Assembly: GCA_036873755.1 (NCBI GenBank)
Contig: JAVTVY010033650.1
Location: forward strand, 1-64,000
Direction: 5' to 3'
Origin: Hanleya hanleyi
Taxonomy: Eukaryota > Mollusca > Polyplacophora > Lepidopleurida > Hanleyidae
Length of the DNA stretch: 64,000 nucleotides
The notes under the pieces: model-generated
Database searches by the model: none
The model's input: the letters and a program-made list of their open reading frames with translations, nothing else
What the model was told of the DNA's origin: nothing
Shown here: piece after piece, positions 48,601 to 55,735 of the stretch
How the letters are laid out: each line of letters starts with the position of its first letter
Position numbering within the stretch: the stretch's first letter is position 1
Made by a program: the position numbers and the translations under genes

Positions 48601-51600
48601 TGACGGCAATACACCTGGGCCATAATTCCCTGAGAGGTAAAAATTGACAACAAACTTTACAGCCTATGAAATCAGGGTCATTTTGACCCTATTTGCATAC
48701 CCCTGTCAACGACCGTGAGTAGATTCAAAATGGAGGTCATGACATTAGGGTACGACTAAATAGTTGCATTTTCGACGGTTTTCTCAAAATATTACCTTTT
48801 TTTGCGCAAGGAAATCCTCACAATTATTTTAATTCACATCAAATAATTATTTATTATGTAGCTTTTCTGGAGAAAATAGCATAAATAGAAAATTTGAAAA
48901 ATCTGACAGAAAAATCGACCCCGAAGAGAGCATTTTTATAATGTGTCACTGTGACGTCATTAAGGCAGCCATCTTGGAACTTATTACATATTCCTATAAA
49001 CTTTAAGTCCAAGATATGTCACAGAAAGTTTCAACTCCTTATCCTTTGGTGTAAGAAAAACATTTGGGGTCCCGAATGACCTCCTGACATCTACATTACA
49101 ATGGCGACCATCTTGGAATAATTTCAAGTGGGACAATAGCAAATTTTGATCAGCCGATCGATATAACTTTCCTGCAAACCCTCCAAACTTAGAAACACTA
49201 TAAAACCACACTGATAAATTCTAGATGTCCCCTTGTCTTGGACACCAGGGTCTCTATATAATGAACTTTCCCGTAAACTCCCCATGCTTAGAAACACTAA
49301 AGATCCACAATGATGATACGTGTGTCATATCTTGTCTTGGATACTGGTCATCTTGGGAAATTTAACTGGACTATCATTTCTTCATCTCAAAAAATGAGAT
49401 TTCTCAGTAATTTATCCTTGGTACACAGAAATTGAAACCCCAAACAAACAGATTCTGCATACATGTACATGTAATCCATAGATTACCATTTCCTGTATCA
49501 TGTAAATCAACTTACCAATTACAGCAAAATGTTGTCTGCATTATAACAAGTCGACAAAACAAATACAAAAATAACGAGAGCTAATGAAAGAACTAACAGT
49601 GAAATTCTAAGATAAACAAATAAATGTACCAAGTTAAGCGGTAAAACTGAGTCAATGTTGTAAATACCAATTTCGATGGATTTTGGAATTTGGTTAACAA
49701 AGGAGTAATGAAACCCAATAGCTTCAAAAATAATAAGGATCAAAAACAAGAAAACCAGTAAACAAAAATAAATGATCCTTCTCTTTGGCATGCTTCTGAT
49801 CTGTAGTCTCCACAATGAGAAGTCAAGTGACCTAATTTGTAATGCCAACTGCAGATAGCCCCAAATGTTGGACATAAAGGTCACCCCAATTACATGTACA
49901 TGTAGGACCAGATAAAACTCTGGGTGAATTTAGAACAAGGGTAATATCATAACTGAGGTCAACTTCAATCTTAAAAATGAAACAATGTAACAAATTCATT
50001 GAGAGTAAGGATGGACTCCCGATAACCCGTTGTCTTGGACACTATCAGTGTACAATGATCTTCCCTGTAAACCCTCAATACTTGGACACACTATAACCCC
50101 GTAATGATGGACTCTGGATAACCCCTTGTCTTGGACATTATCACTGTACAATGATCTTCCCTGTAAACCCTGAATACTTGGACACACTATAAACCCATAA
50201 TGATGGACTTTGGATAACCCCTTGTCTTGGACATTATCACTGTACAATGATCTTCCCTGTAAACCCTGAATACTTGGACACACTATAAACCCATAATGAT
50301 GGACTTTGGATAACCCCTTGTCTTGGACATTATCACTGTACAATGATCTTCCCTGTAAACCCTGAATACTTGGACACACTATAAACCCATAATGACGGAC
50401 TTTGGATAACTCCTTGTCTTGGGCGCGATCACTGTACAATGATCTTCCCTGTAAACCCTGAATACTTGGACACACTATAAACCCATAATGACGGACTTTG
50501 GATAACCCGTTGTCTTGGACACTATCACTGTACAATGATATTCCCTTTAAACCCTCAATACTTGGACACACTATAAACCCATAATGATGGACTCATTAAC
50601 TTTCCTGTAGACCCTCAATACTTAGACAAACTATAGACCAATAATGATGGACTCCCGATAACTCCTCGTCTTGGACACCAGGCATCTCTACAAAAAACTT
50701 CGCTGAAAACCCTCAATACTTGGGACACAAAAAAATGATGATGATGGACTCTGGGTAAACACTTATCTTATCTTATCTACAATACACTTCACTGTAGACC
50801 CTCTACATATTCCCCTCCCATCCCCACCCCCCATATTCAACACACTATATTCCCATAATGATGGAGTTTGGATAGCCCCTTGTCTTGGACACTATCACTG
50901 TTACACAATTAACTTCCCTGTAGACCCTCAATACCTAGACACACTATAAACCCATAATGTCAGATGGACTCCGGATAACCCCTTGTCTTGGACACCATCT
51001 CTACAATAAACTTCACTGACATAGACCCTAAATACTTGGACACACTATAAAGCCATAATGGTAAACTCTGGATCTAATGATTTGTCTGGGACACCCAATC
51101 TAGAGTACAAGCACTTCACCATAAACCGTGACACAATATAAACTTGTATTGATTGACATAAAACATAAAATATATACAATTCTAAGATACATGCTACCCT
51201 TGTATAGCATTGATCGGTTCAGTGGTTCCAGAGATTGATAAGGTTTTAAGGGTTTTGTATCAATCCAAGATGGCCACCAGGCTTTCGACCAATCGGCTAA
51301 AGGTCATTTTTTGAAAACATTTTCAGGAAACAAAATTACATAAAATATATCGCATGAATACCTGAAAATATGGGGGGGGGGGAATATGCCAAAGGGGGAA
51401 ATATATCCAGGGGGAAAATGTCAAGGGGGGGGGGGGAAATGTCAAGGGGGGGGGGGGGACATCTGGGGTAATATGCCAGGAGGGAAAATGTCTGCACCCA
51501 ACACTTAAGTAAAAAATTGATGACTGAGTTCCACGTCCCCTGCAGCAGCAAGCAGCAGCACCTGGCAGTTATGGTGGATTTCTCCTGCCAGCACCAAAGT

Positions 51601-52855
51601 TATGGTGCATTACGCTGTTGTTTTTATATAGAATCCCAACTGTCCTCTCATCGATGTCAAGTCATTCTTCAAATCTGAGGTCAATTAATGTGTAATGAAA
51701 TGGCTGATGGTGGCCACTTTGGATTACACAGGTAAACTCAACAGTCCTCTCACCAATGTCAGGCCACTCTCTAAGTTTGAAGTCGACCAGTTCAATTGTT
51801 GTCAAGTTAGTGGTTGAATAAGATTCAACTGCTGAACATCCAAGAGGGCTAATGGTGGCCATCTTGGATTACACAGGTAACTGAAAAGCAATTCCAATCG
51901 TCCCTTCACCGATGTTAAAAGCCCCCTCCGAGCTTGAAGTCGATTGATTCAATGGTTCTACAGTTATTGGTCACACAAGATCCAAGATAACTGATGGTGG
52001 CCATCTTGGATTACACAGATACTGAAAAGCAATTCCAACCGTCCTCTCACTAATGTCAAGGCACTCTCCAAGTTTGAAGTTGATAGGCTCAATCGTTCTA
52101 CAATGTACAATTATTGGTTGGAAAAGAAATGTGTAACGGAATAACGGATGCCTGGTGTTCCATCTTGGATTACACGGATAAATGAAAAGCAATCCCAACT
52201 GTCCAGTGTCATCGATGTCAAGTCATTCTCCAAGTTTGAAGTAGATTGGTTCAATAGTTATCAAAATATTGGTCGGACAAGAAATGTGTAATGGAATGGC
52301 TGATGGCAGCCATCTTGGATTACGCAGGTAACTGAAAAGCAATCTCAACCATCCTCTTACCGATGTCAGGCCACACTCCAAGTTTCAAGTCAACTGGTTC
52401 AATGGTTCTACAGTTATTGGTCGGACAAGATCCAACAGCTGAAAATCCAAGAAGACTGATGGTGGCCATCTTGGATTACAAATAAAAAGCAATCCCAGCA
52501 GTCCACTCACCGATGTCAAGCGATTCTCAAAAGTTTGAAGTCGATTGGTTCAATAGTTCTCGAGTTATTGGTTGGACAACAAATGCGTAATGGAACGACT
52601 GATGCAGGCCATCTTGAATTACACAGATATTGAAAAGCAATCCCAACTGTCTTTTCATTGATTCACTCTCCAAGTTTGAAGTTGATAGGTTCAACACTTC
52701 TCGAGTTATTGGTCGGACAGAAAATGTGTAACCGAATAATGGACGCCCAGTGTTTCTAATTAAACGTGGCACGGAGACAAAAAACAAAACAAAATACGCT
52801 ACTTACCATGGAATTCATCCAGAATGTCAGCTGGCTTTCTTTTTCGCTTGAACAT
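27417..52855 (-). CDS. intron-rich tyrosine-recombinase-like protein with PWWP-like, zinc-finger and SANT-like parts
   Basis: Joined minus-strand coding exons: 52855-52807, 43827-43713, 43450-43389, 40818-40744, 40082-36773, 35643-35520, 32233-32107, 31291-31173, 30146-29951, 29505-29452, 29116-29051, 28724-28668, 27640-27417. All 12 introns are GT-AG, all phases agree, and the sum is 4,578 bases (1,525 residues). Seen in the protein: a basic start; a PWWP/Tudor-like segment (about 17-70); six acidic 86-residue repeats (about 125-631); CxxC...HxxxxH (about 835) and CxxC...HxxxC (about 928) zinc-finger-like motifs; a tyrosine-recombinase-like domain with R1196, K1245, T1316xxR1319, LGH1345 and Y1353/Y1354; a Myb/SANT-like end (about 1455-1515). 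The layout recalls uncharacterised proteins common in fish and invertebrates. Nuclear DNA-binding is inferred. Whether it still cuts DNA is unknown, because His of HxxR is Thr. Confidence 0.85.
27743..28528. mobile_element. 786-bp foldback element in intron 12
   Basis: About 100-base inverted arms (27743-27841 and 28430-28528) start AATGCGGGACTTGCACAATA and are more than 95% identical. The interior is GC-richer than its surroundings and has no transposase. It is a non-autonomous inverted-repeat transposon sitting wholly inside an intron of the recombinase-like gene. Confidence 0.78.
28668..28724 (-). CDS. recombinase-like gene, exon 12
   Basis: 57 bases between acceptor TTTGTGCAG and donor CCAG|GTTTGA, phase 1 in and out. 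It encodes LALLDGPTSPEKRRTKNP, a basic linker before the SANT-like exon. Confidence 0.75.
29051..29116 (-). CDS. recombinase-like gene, exon 11
   Basis: 66 bases between acceptor TTTCAG and donor TTTG|GTTAGT, phase 1 in and out. It encodes an Asp/Glu/Asn-rich linker (NGDDENVENAPKGDVG). Confidence 0.72.
29452..29505 (-). CDS. recombinase-like gene, exon 10
   Basis: 54 bases between acceptor CTTTCAG and donor GGAG|GTATGT, phase 1 in and out. It encodes an acidic linker (IMEEEEEEVPGVQPASG). The equal phases make exons 10 to 12 skippable without a frame change. Confidence 0.75.
29951..30146 (-). CDS. recombinase-like gene, exon 9 (catalytic Tyr)
   Basis: 196 bases between acceptor CTTGCAG and donor GAAG|GTAATC, phase 0 in and 1 out. 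It encodes WVCNHLGHTERIHKQYYR, which matches the last part of tyrosine recombinases: LGH followed eight to nine residues later by the Tyr nucleophile. After this come helices ending KFSGKQLADVQFE. Confidence 0.85.
31173..31291 (-). CDS. recombinase-like gene, exon 8 (TxxR box)
   Basis: 119 bases between acceptor TTTGCAG and donor ACAG|GTATGT, phase 1 in and 0 out. It encodes PERCIMTNFRKYTATITQ, the counterpart of the HxxR box with its following Ala-Thr. Position 1 of the box is Thr in place of His. Confidence 0.82.
32107..32233 (-). CDS. recombinase-like gene, exon 7
   Basis: 127 bases between acceptor CTTTCAG and donor TCAG|GTATGT, phase 0 in and 1 out. It begins VGRGVPVLIPEDTKKAL, the beta-hairpin that follows the conserved active-site Lys in tyrosine recombinases, and ends SENKYLFASS. 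Confidence 0.82.
32717..32879 (+). repeat. head of 31-bp minisatellite repeat, copy 2
   Basis: Begins CAAGCGTTCTGAGAACCCC and closely matches the head at 13028, including the AACAATAACGTCTG and TAGATTATCTGGTACAGAC parts. It lies in intron 6 of the recombinase-like gene. Confidence 0.78.
32880..33728 (+). repeat. 31-bp minisatellite array 2
   Basis: About 26 imperfect 31-base units of the same family as at 13.2-13.7 kb (GGATTACTGCTGGATAGGCC plus CAGTCCCGTGTG). Same orientation and same head as array 1. Confidence 0.88.
33735..34900. repeat. diverged repeats with AGCTGACAACTGCAGCAAACTT
   Basis: Units near 33770, 34110, 34320 and 34840 share ACCAAGTTTCATAATCATCC, a GACAGCTGACAACTGCAGCA word and ACAGATGTACATGTGCACTT. 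This is a dispersed intronic repeat field. Confidence 0.6.
35520..35643 (-). CDS. recombinase-like gene, exon 6
   Basis: 124 bases between acceptor TTTCCAG and consensus donor AAA|GTAAGT, phase 2 in and 0 out. It encodes RLEVYGKRKKSVDEVEQSL and ends LLEVRGK, whose final Lys (residue 1245) is placed like the active-site Lys of tyrosine recombinases. Confidence 0.82.
35832..36484. mobile_element. 653-bp foldback with about 270-bp arms in intron 5
   Basis: The left arm (35832-36102) and right arm (36205-36484) are reverse complements at roughly 80-85% identity; for example both carry GTCTGTCCATTTTAATTAGT and TTGTTTCATGTACCGG. Only about 100 bases separate them. A foldback element or local inverted duplication; no coding capacity. 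Confidence 0.75.
36773..40082 (-). CDS. recombinase-like gene, exon 5 (repeats and zinc fingers)
   Basis: A 3,310-base exon bordered by acceptor TGTTTCAG and donor ATTAG|GTAACA; the open frame stops exactly at the TAA formed by the intron start. It encodes residues about 101-1204: six repeats of about 86 residues (with VDNNLDVGQTQTTTG, ELLKKVDNLETEQTPIPTSQ and EMETEIQEEVGIT), an acidic Ser/Asp/Glu-rich linker (SDNSDFDDSEDSDEEY), a C2H2-like motif (CYYCFKVFTNIQIHLQNMH), a basic coiled segment, a C2HC motif (CPSCLEWV...HQAFC), then a helical region that leads to MYNKRRVGEVESIR with the first catalytic Arg. The open frame also extends above 40082, but the acceptor and phase favour that start. 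Confidence 0.87.
38490..40010 (-). repeat. in-frame tandem repeat, period about 258-261 bp, within exon 5
   Basis: Five to six copies of a unit of about 86-87 codons. The plus-strand marker ACCAACTTCCTCCTGTAT recurs near 38498, 38790, 39049, 39309, 39571 and 39830. Copies differ mostly by substitution and keep the frame, so the repeat is part of the protein. Confidence 0.88.
40744..40818 (-). CDS. recombinase-like gene, exon 4
   Basis: 75 bases between acceptor AATTGTAG and donor CAAG|GTAGAT, phase 1 in and out. It encodes KLKRSRTLRHHLGKYQKDLH, a basic helix-like stretch. The other open frame would break the phase with exon 5. Confidence 0.65.
41069..41190 (+). repeat. V-SINE-like tail fragment
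   Basis: GGCTTAATGTCACACCCAAG, TTTCACTCATATGGTGACAG and GGTGGAGCC match the 3' core of the SINE at 61.4 kb in the same orientation. The tRNA-like head is missing. Confidence 0.6.
41310..41672. mobile_element. 363-bp hairpin element in intron 3
   Basis: Arms 41310-41458 and 41521-41672 are reverse complements over about 150 bases (marker words ATACCGAAG, CAACTTTGT, GGGCTATAGGGAT and CTTTTATTTCAGACATAT) with a loop of about 60 bases. MITE-like foldback. Confidence 0.78.
42490..43110. repeat. AAGATGGCTG...GCCATCTT repeat family, field 2
   Basis: Three to four diverged units of the family seen at 22.8 kb (GATGGTGGCCATTTAGGATTAC, TTTGAAGTCGATCGGTTCAA, TTCTCGAGTTATTAGTC). Lies in intron 3. Confidence 0.65.
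43389..43450 (-). CDS. recombinase-like gene, exon 3
   Basis: 62 bases between acceptor TATTTTAG and donor ATCG|GTATGA, phase 2 in and 1 out. It encodes MKVKLDSLAKLDNSLIKQSI, which continues the beta-barrel-like segment of exon 2. Weakest exon of the model because it is short, but its phases are exactly those required. Confidence 0.6.
43713..43827 (-). CDS. recombinase-like gene, exon 2 (PWWP/Tudor-like)
   Basis: 115 bases between acceptor ATTTTCAG and donor GTAT|GTAAGT, phase 1 in and 2 out. It encodes VLTKLESGIWWPSYVVSL and HTCSVAFWNENC; the WWP followed by a V.F.N pattern is that of PWWP/Tudor-like chromatin-binding folds. An alternative donor four bases upstream (T|GTATGT) would not fit exon 3. 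Confidence 0.72.
44105..45835 (-). repeat. 96-bp minisatellite array 1, intron 1
   Basis: About 18 units of 96 bases; plus-strand markers are CTTGGACACACTATAAACCC, ATAATGATGGACTCTGGAT and TGTCTTGGACACTATCACTG. Four-unit blocks of about 386 bases recur (for example 44700-44870 against 45085-45255). Two units carry a 3-base insertion. With 96 divisible by 3 and no stop in one minus frame, open frames of up to 241 codons arise (unit VQDKGLSRVHHYGFIVCPS...); coding is not assumed. Confidence 0.88.
45840..47830. other. intronic, no gene seen
   Basis: AT-rich sequence within intron 1 of the recombinase-like gene. No exon or repeat structure was recognised. Confidence 0.45.
47838..49147. mobile_element. 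1.3-kb foldback with about 460-bp arms in intron 1
   Basis: The left arm (47838-48306) and right arm (48697-49147) are reverse complements, at perhaps 75-80% identity, from AAAATTTGCTATTGGCCCAC at the tip to the GGGGTATTG / CATACCCCTG inner edge. The roughly 390-base centre is AT-rich and non-coding. This is a large foldback transposon or an old inverted duplication. Confidence 0.78.
49160..49340 (-). repeat. diverged 96-bp-family units
   Basis: Two degraded copies with ACTTTCCTGCAAACCCTCC, TTAGAAACACTATAAA and CCCCTTGTCTTGGACACCAG link the two 96-bp arrays of intron 1. Confidence 0.6.
50005..51110 (-). repeat. 96-bp minisatellite array 2, intron 1
   Basis: Six regular units to about 50590, exactly 96 bases apart where measured (50191 to 50287), then increasingly degenerate units to about 51110. 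Same family and orientation as array 1. Confidence 0.88.
51371..51483 (+). repeat. G-run cluster
   Basis: At least five runs of 5 to 14 G within 113 bases are joined by AAATGTCAA- and AATATGCCA-like spacers. The spacers repeat, so it is a decayed minisatellite. The runs could form G-quadruplexes on this strand, the template strand for the gene. Confidence 0.6.
51625..52760. repeat. AAGATGGCTG...GCCATCTT repeat family, field 3
   Basis: About six units, 180-200 bases each, with GCTGATGGTGGCCATCTTGG, ACACAGGTAACTGAAAAGCA, CTCACCGATGTCAAG and TTTGAAGTCGATTGGTTCAA. Ends about 50 bases before exon 1 of the recombinase-like gene. Confidence 0.72.
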
Positions 52856-52858
52856 TAT
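52807..52858 (-). CDS. recombinase-like gene, exon 1 (start codon)
   Basis: ATG at 52855-52853 opens MFKRKRKPADILDEFH and ends at a consensus donor CATG|GTAAGT (phase 1). The KRKRK run could serve as a nuclear localisation signal. An acceptor-like TTATGTTACAG directly precedes ATAATG, so a non-coding 5' exon probably lies further upstream, beyond 52,860; it was not identified with confidence. Confidence 0.72.
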
Positions 52859-52861
52859 CTG

Positions 52862-54200
52862 TAACATAAATGCCATACTTAACAAGGATGCATGACATAT
52901 ATTGCAAATATCAAACACCAATGTAGAAAACTGGACCAATCAGGACTATCGTTCAAAATGAACATTACACAGTACATTATTATAGCATCACCTGCCAGTT
53001 ATTGGACACTTTTTGCATATATTTGTTTACTGGCTCACCAGGGATAAACACATAGAAGGACACATGTAATTGAAAATCAAGGAATAATCCTTGAATCATA
53101 ATTTATAAAATGCAAATGGAAAATGTCCAGGCCATCTGCAATGTTTTCAGTGTTTTTCCTAAGAAATTAAGATGTAGGGTCACTGACAAAAGTTATAGGG
53201 TCCAACAGAAATGTCGGTTCAGGGGATCCCAAGGGAACCTATTGCGTCTATTACACATTCTCGTACATCATTCCCAGCAGTTGTTTCGAATTATCGTGTC
53301 AGTATCTGAAGCCTGCAATTTTCGCTTTGAAGATGAAATTCAAACTCGTCAAAAATCAACCCTCACAGCGGATTGGCCTGGTGAGCTTCTTCAGCGTGCT
53401 TACTAGTTGGGTTTAATGGAAACCCCTGTAGCTTTTTATATCCAGAACTGCTATCGATAACTAACCAGACAGTGTATCGATCGTAACCTATCGATTGATA
53501 CACTGGCTCGCGAGAATGGAAGGATATAGGCCAAAAATAACCCACAAGGTTCAAACTTTAGCACTGGCTGGTCTGCATTAGCCAAATTCACCCATAAGGA
53601 TAGACAAACATTAAAAGCCCACAATGATGGATGATTGCTAATCTCAAGCACAGATGCAATGTTGATAACTGGACCATTCATAATCATAACATTTACATCA
53701 GTTTCCTTTCACACATTTTTTAATTTTAACAAACTCTTGACAACCAAACAGAGAGAATAATATTAGTAAGGCAATTATCACCTAAAATGAAATCATACTC
53801 ACCAAATCGATTTCAGCTCACGCACAAAGTTCAGTCAGATAGCCCCAAAGTCTTGACCACTGCAGACAACTGCCAAAAAAGCCCCCAAGTCCTGACTGAT
53901 ATAAACCCCAAAGCCCCTAAAGATGGACTGTGCTGTAAAAAAGCCCTTAATGATGGACAATGGAACACACATGCGCATTCATTCAAACTCATAGCAATTT
54001 GCCCTGCAATGCTTTATGGGCCTTTCCTCAGATACAGTGGAGGGGGAGACAACTCCAATTATCTGTCCACTATTGGACAAATTCTCGAGTGTCCATGAAT
54101 TATGGGGTAAAATGAAAGTTTGTCTAAAATGATTCTGTGAGCCCCTAGGAATCCTCTGGGCAAAAAAAAAAAAAAGTATTAAGGGCTTAGCCCCTAATTC
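52862..54200. other. no supported gene
   Basis: Region upstream of the recombinase-like gene. A minus-strand donor-like GATTTG|GTGAGT occurs at about 53801-53812 and could end the non-coding first exon, but nothing else supports it. Faint 96-bp-family traces lie near 53590. Confidence 0.35.
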
Positions 54201-54234
54201 CAAAATAGCCCATAAGGTGTGGCCAGGCCAAAAA

Positions 54235-54360
54235 AAAACCCCACAAGGTTCGGATGTTCGCGCGGACGTACGGCAAGACAGACGGACGGATGGACGGACG
54301 GACGGACAAGCTGAAACCAGTATACGCCCCCTACACTACGTGTCGGGGGGTATAATAACA
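54235..54360 (+). repeat. dispersed repeat end with GGACGGAC tract
   Basis: A (GACGGACG) tract at about 54280-54309 is followed by CCAGTATACGCCCCCTACAC and GGGGGTATAATAA. A tract plus this tail is common in mollusc dispersed repeats. Confidence 0.55.
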
Positions 54361-54797
54361 GCATATGGGGTGGGGCGAGGCTTAGTTTCGGAGATAGAGG
54401 GTAGGGCTCTGTTCCAGGGAGAGGGGGATACCCCCAGGGTGCAGTGAATGAGTGCAGTCAATGCAGCATCTGATATGGTATCTGAAAATATCAGTATATG
54501 GGGGCGGGGAAGCTTAGTTTGCGCGATACATGGTAGAGCTCAAACTTTTACCAAACCTTGAACACACAACTTGTATCCTGGAACGTTGACGACGGACAGC
54601 CAGCCAGCCAACCAGCCAGACAACATCAATTCATAGGACGGCTATTGCTTCGCAATCCGTCCAATAGAAATATAAACTTGTTGTTTACACAGCTTATCTA
54701 TATATTTTCAAGCAAAGTGTACATGAGATGTTTGGTAGAACCTTTAAGATTCCTTGGCATTTCACCTTTAAATCTGATTTGCATTGATCAAATTTAG

Positions 54798-54953
54798 TAT
54801 CTAGGCGATCTATGAGCATAGCTAGGCGATCTATGGACCTAGCTAGGTGATCTATGGACATAGCTAGGCGATCTATGGGCATAGCTAGGCGATCTATGGG
54901 CATAGCTAGGCGATCTATGGGCATAGCTAGGTGATCTATGGGCATAGCTAGAG
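54798..54953. repeat. 21-bp minisatellite
   Basis: Seven to eight near-perfect units of GATCTATGGGCATAGCTAGG with one further C. The minus strand reads as an open heptapeptide repeat (AMPIDRL), a consequence of the 21-base period. Confidence 0.9.
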
Positions 54954-55424
54954 TAAAACATTTAAAGAAATCTATGAATGGGGAAGATGTGCCAGCTAAG
55001 AAGCACTTCAGCTTGATATGTTGATCGACTGTCATGTCTGTGACAAATCAAATAAACTATAATGTATTTCTGGTATTCATGGTATTCCTTGCACTTCAGT
55101 CAGGTCAGTTAGTTGAAGACCTAGAAATCCATCTGCCAGCCCATACAGGTTGGTAATCTAGTTATATCAGCTTTGATGATAATTTTCTGAATGAAATGCG
55201 ATATCATTCGAGTAACTGTCCATATGTGTTTTATATTGGTACATTTGAAATCTGTGGCATTGAGAGCACAACTCGATGACCCAAGTGAGCATTTGGATCA
55301 TACTTTAGCCCATCAGCATGATCACTGACCAAGTTTATTGTAGTAAAGAGTTCCCAGTTTCAGTTTCGAAGCTGAAAATCAATCTAGGTGTCTTCCTCGA
55401 AAACAACAGCAATATGCACAGCAA

Positions 55425-55735
55425 ATTTGAAGGAGATTCAATACGAAGCTGCACATCTAAAAACCCCTCGGCTCTGGGTGGCAGCATTTCTTAATGTATT
55501 CAATTTGAACCTACTACTTTGAAGATGTCAGGAACACCAAGCAGTCAAGTGACAAATATACAGATTATTAAAAATTTTGCAATTAGAAATGGCCACCAAG
55601 GTTTCCGTCAAATCAGAGAAACCGGCAGTCATAATTTGTCTCTTGATGTATCAATGATGTATACCAAGTATCATACTGAAAACTTGAACAGTATTAAAGG
55701 ATATATAGATAATCATTGATTTTGCATAAATTAAC
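55425..55735 (+). repeat. composite repeat, copy 1
   Basis: Head ATACGAAGCTGCACATCTAA, CCCCTCGGCTCTGGG and AACACCAAGCAGTCAAGTGA is followed by one unit of the 150-base AAATGGCCACCAAGGTTTCC family. The same order occurs at 63.34 kb, and the head alone at 61.2 kb. Confidence 0.72.

Noticed and set aside
54694..55035. 113-codon minus-strand open frame with AMPIDRL repeats
   Set aside because: Generated by the 21-base minisatellite.
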